Source: Herpetosiphonaceae bacterium
GTDB lineage: Bacteria; Chloroflexota; Chloroflexia; Chloroflexales; Kallotenuaceae
Assembly: GCA_036374795.1 (NCBI GenBank)
Contig: DASUTC010000347.1
Span: forward strand, 124,001 to 188,000
Direction of reading: 5' to 3'
Length of the DNA: 64,000 nucleotides
Shown piece by piece: positions 62,002 through 64,000 of this stretch. The notes beneath the pieces were generated by a model, which was given only the letters and a program-made list of their open reading frames with translations, was not told the DNA's origin and searched no databases. Both the position numbers and the translations under genes were made by a program. Positions within the stretch are counted from its first letter, which is position 1. Every line of letters starts with the position of its first letter.

Positions 62002-64000
62002 GTGGCACATGAACAGATCCAGCCGGTTGCCTTCCACCTCGTCGAGTCCAGCTTAACGTTGCCGCTCCGCGCCATGCATTTTCCCTACGAGTGGCGCGGA
62101 CCCTTGGCGGCGCTGGCAGGAGAAGGAGCGCGGGCCGACCGCCCACGGTCGTTCCGCATTGCTTCTCTAAATGCGGCCATCGCGGCCTTCACTCCGCAAC
62201 TCTTTGTCACACCCGGCCAGGCCCACTATTCGGACCGCCCATGGTTGATCGCCGCAGCGGATGTCCGTCCTGATAAGATCTGGCGAATTGCACGTGCCTG
62301 GCTTGCTGAACAGTACGCCGAGCGGGAAGATCTGGCCACGGCATATGAAGCCTCCTACGCCGCACTCCAGGCTGAGGATCTGGTGTGGGAGGACTTTACC
62401 TTTGTCCGGAACAATGATGTCCACGTCAACGATACTGCACGGATCGATACCTTGACGTATGCAGCCCTGCCGGCGTTCATTGCGGATCTCCTGGTGCGTC
62501 GCCAGGTCGCAATCCCGATTCAGCAAACGATGCGTCCACTGGTGCGTGTACCGACAACCAACGGTGGGGCGCAGCTTCAAACCTGGCCCCCAGTCTACTA
62601 TACCGAGGACAATAGCGGGCGACGCGGAGCCTATAGCTACACGATCACGATCACCGTACAGAACCTGGTCGGGTGTTCGCGTCCACGCATTCATATGGCC
62701 TATGGCATCCGTCGCTGGCGATTGTTGCCGCTTCGGACTGAAGAGTCCTTGTACCTCCCAGGACGTGAGGGTCGTACTGTGTATCTGCGCCACCCTCGCC
62801 CGCTCAGCGGTGTTGCGCAGTCATCGCACTTCACGCGGGCGATGCTTGATGCCGAATTTGGTCAAAACCAGCGCGTGCCGGTCTGGCGGGATGCGCTGGC
62901 TGGCATTGCGAGCCGGATCGGGGCAGCACTGCCCGATCCCAGCGAACTGACCTCTCATCCCGAACGCTATCTGGAACCCATGGATGAGGATACGGTCATC
63001 GCCGCAATCGTCGAGAAAACGCCACGGAATCATCCAGTCAAGGCGGGCATGGGCCTGGAAGTACGCGAGGCCATCACCGAGGCGATTGCCCACCCCATGG
63101 ACGAAGTGCTGACTCTCATTGCGCCGCTTGAGCGCTCCGACACGACGGGTAAACCTCAGCGTAACGCAGCGATGCTCGCGGACGATCTTCGTGATCTTCC
63201 AGCTGAAGAGCGACTCCAGGCAGTACGCGACTCGATCGGACCGCGCGTGGTGGTCGAGGTCTGGTGGCAGACCCAGGAGGGCCGCAACCAACTCATCTAC
63301 GGTTTGCATGATATGCTGACTGGGCCACGTCCTCCGCTTGAGGAGGTCGGCGAGCCAGAGCTACCTCTGTCCGCACCGCTCGCCGAGCAGCACACCATGT
63401 TCGACACTGCAGCACCGTCGGCTCCTGAACTGTCCGACCTGAACAAGCCGCGTAGCAAGGTCACACGCAAGCGGGCCACGCCAGAAATCCCGCCGATTGA
63501 TCCGTCAATGGAACACATCATTCCGCTCCCAGATGGCGGAATGATCCAGGTCGTCCCGCGTGCGCTAGATACCATCGGGCGGATGTTGCCGGAGCCCACT
63601 GAGGCGGACCAGAAGCACAAGGGTGAGTACAAGCGGCGCGAGACAGATCGTCGGGCTAAGGAGATTCAGGAGGCACTCGAACCCGCCGCAGTACCAACAC
63701 TTGCCCTGATTGAACTTCAGCACTTTCAGGACCCACGGGACCGGCAACGTCGCCGCTTGGTTGGTCTGCGTGATCCCAAACGGGCACTCCGGCTCGGTAT
63801 GGCCGACACTGGCCGGGTGACGAAGTTCACCACGGGGAAGTTCCATCCAGATCAGCAAGGAAAACCGCAGGGCCGGACACGCCTAACCCCCGCAGAGTTG
63901 CTGCGCGAACGGTGTGACAATGCGGTGTTGGAAGGTCTCCGTCAGATGGGATACCTGCCGGGACGCATCACCGTGACACCACCTGACGGTCACTCCTTGC
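62002..64000 (+). CDS. pPIWI-RE protein, C-terminus cut by the window end (666 codons visible)
   Basis: Starts at GTG 62002 with GAAGGAG ten bases upstream and runs open to the edge. The N-terminal X domain (DUF3962-like) is recognisable from AYSYTITITVQNLVGCSRPR and HMAYGIRRWRLLPL (about 215-245). A helical region and a Pro/charged linker (about 430-560) follow. The MID-like part begins LALIELQHFQDPRDRQRRRL and contains DPKRALRLGMADTGRVTKF (about 590-608), a hallmark of pPIWI-RE proteins, then RERCDNAVLEGLRQMGYLP. The RNase H-fold PIWI domain with its characteristic Arg and Glu must lie beyond the window, so catalytic status cannot be judged. The family was proposed (Burroughs, Iyer and Aravind) to mediate RNA-dependent restriction of invading DNA with the helicase and nuclease encoded upstream. 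Confidence 0.85.
   Translation, partial: MAHEQIQPVAFHLVESSLTLPLRAMHFPYEWRGPLAALAGEGARADRPRSFRIASLNAAIAAFTPQLFVTPGQAHYSDRPWLIAAADVRPDKIWRIARAWLAEQYAEREDLATAYEASYAALQAEDLVWEDFTFVRNNDVHVNDTARIDTLTYAALPAFIADLLVRRQVAIPIQQTMRPLVRVPTTNGGAQLQTWPPVYYTEDNSGRRGAYSYTITITVQNLVGCSRPRIHMAYGIRRWRLLPLRTEESLYLPGREGRTVYLRHPRPLSGVAQSSHFTRAMLDAEFGQNQRVPVWRDALAGIASRIGAALPDPSELTSHPERYLEPMDEDTVIAAIVEKTPRNHPVKAGMGLEVREAITEAIAHPMDEVLTLIAPLERSDTTGKPQRNAAMLADDLRDLPAEERLQAVRDSIGPRVVVEVWWQTQEGRNQLIYGLHDMLTGPRPPLEEVGEPELPLSAPLAEQHTMFDTAAPSAPELSDLNKPRSKVTRKRATPEIPPIDPSMEHIIPLPDGGMIQVVPRALDTIGRMLPEPTEADQKHKGEYKRRETDRRAKEIQEALEPAAVPTLALIELQHFQDPRDRQRRRLVGLRDPKRALRLGMADTGRVTKFTTGKFHPDQQGKPQGRTRLTPAELLRERCDNAVLEGLRQMGYLPGRITVTPPDGHSL

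Overview
The window is high-GC bacterial DNA that most resembles Chloroflexota (the phylum of Chloroflexus, Roseiflexus and Herpetosiphon). The pointers are very large secreted YD/RHS proteins with a Thr-Pro linker, a post-COAP-1-like domain and NHL blades, an XRE/NB-ARC/kinesin-light-chain-type TPR regulator, and a conjugation-type ATPase/replication-relaxation gene set. The phylum is inferred from architecture; no rRNA or tRNA gene is visible. No CRISPR array or intact insertion sequence was seen.

Layout. (1) 0.2-9.9 kb, minus strand: a 3124-residue teneurin-like NHL-RHS polymorphic toxin with two strong hairpins beyond its end. (2) 10.4-13.0 kb: an XRE-NB-ARC-TPR regulator. Decayed relatives lie at 42.9-43.3 kb (TPR tail) and 52.5-52.9 kb (promoter plus HTH). 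(3) 13.3-22.3 kb: a run of a multi-repeat protein with a degenerate nucleotide-binding-like segment, a membrane protein, a VirD4/TraG-like ATPase and a replication-relaxation-like protein. (4) 22.3-23.3 kb: a gene-free stretch of iteron-like arrays, a candidate replication or transfer origin. (5) 23.3-25.5 kb: a YdjM-like membrane hydrolase, a gene interrupted by an in-frame TGA, two copies of a 58-bp hairpin element and a Dam methylase remnant. (6) 25.5-42.9 kb: the most unusual block. Four proteins share an N-terminal domain starting MSCD(G/N/Q)NR; three of them also carry CPxCGQF-type zinc knuckles. They are a short putative DNA-binding protein, a zinc-knuckle/helical-repeat protein, a MoxR/CobS-like AAA+ ATPase and a CobT-like protein with an HEIGH metalloprotease motif and a C-terminal VWA domain. 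Two ParB-like proteins lie in the same run. (7) 43.5-52.3 kb, minus strand: a second RHS toxin with a low-GC putative immunity gene, a Yip1-like membrane protein, a subtilase and a stand-alone receiver domain. (8) 53.1-56.9 kb: a beta-CASP metallo-beta-lactamase nuclease and a tyrosine recombinase. (9) 57.3 kb to the right edge: a three-gene pPIWI-RE island encoding a nuclease subunit, an XPD/DinG-like helicase and the pPIWI-RE protein, which is cut by the window end.

How the parts may work together. A promoter-like pair, TGGCAGATAA and TATGCT 37-38 bp apart, occurs 72-86 bp before three start codons: the conjugation-ATPase run, a small unknown gene and the ParB/MoxR/VWA run. This suggests that regions 3 and 6 belong to one co-regulated element, perhaps a plasmid or integrative conjugative element in which the AAA+/VWA machine remodels a nucleoprotein or envelope complex. 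In the pPIWI-RE island the first protein begins with a LexA-like winged helix and is preceded by a near-consensus promoter overlapped by two AACAAATGTT boxes that differ by one base from the core of the Gram-positive LexA box. The island may therefore repress itself through a LexA-type domain fused to a nuclease instead of an autoprotease. Family assignments come from motif reading and have not been checked by database search.
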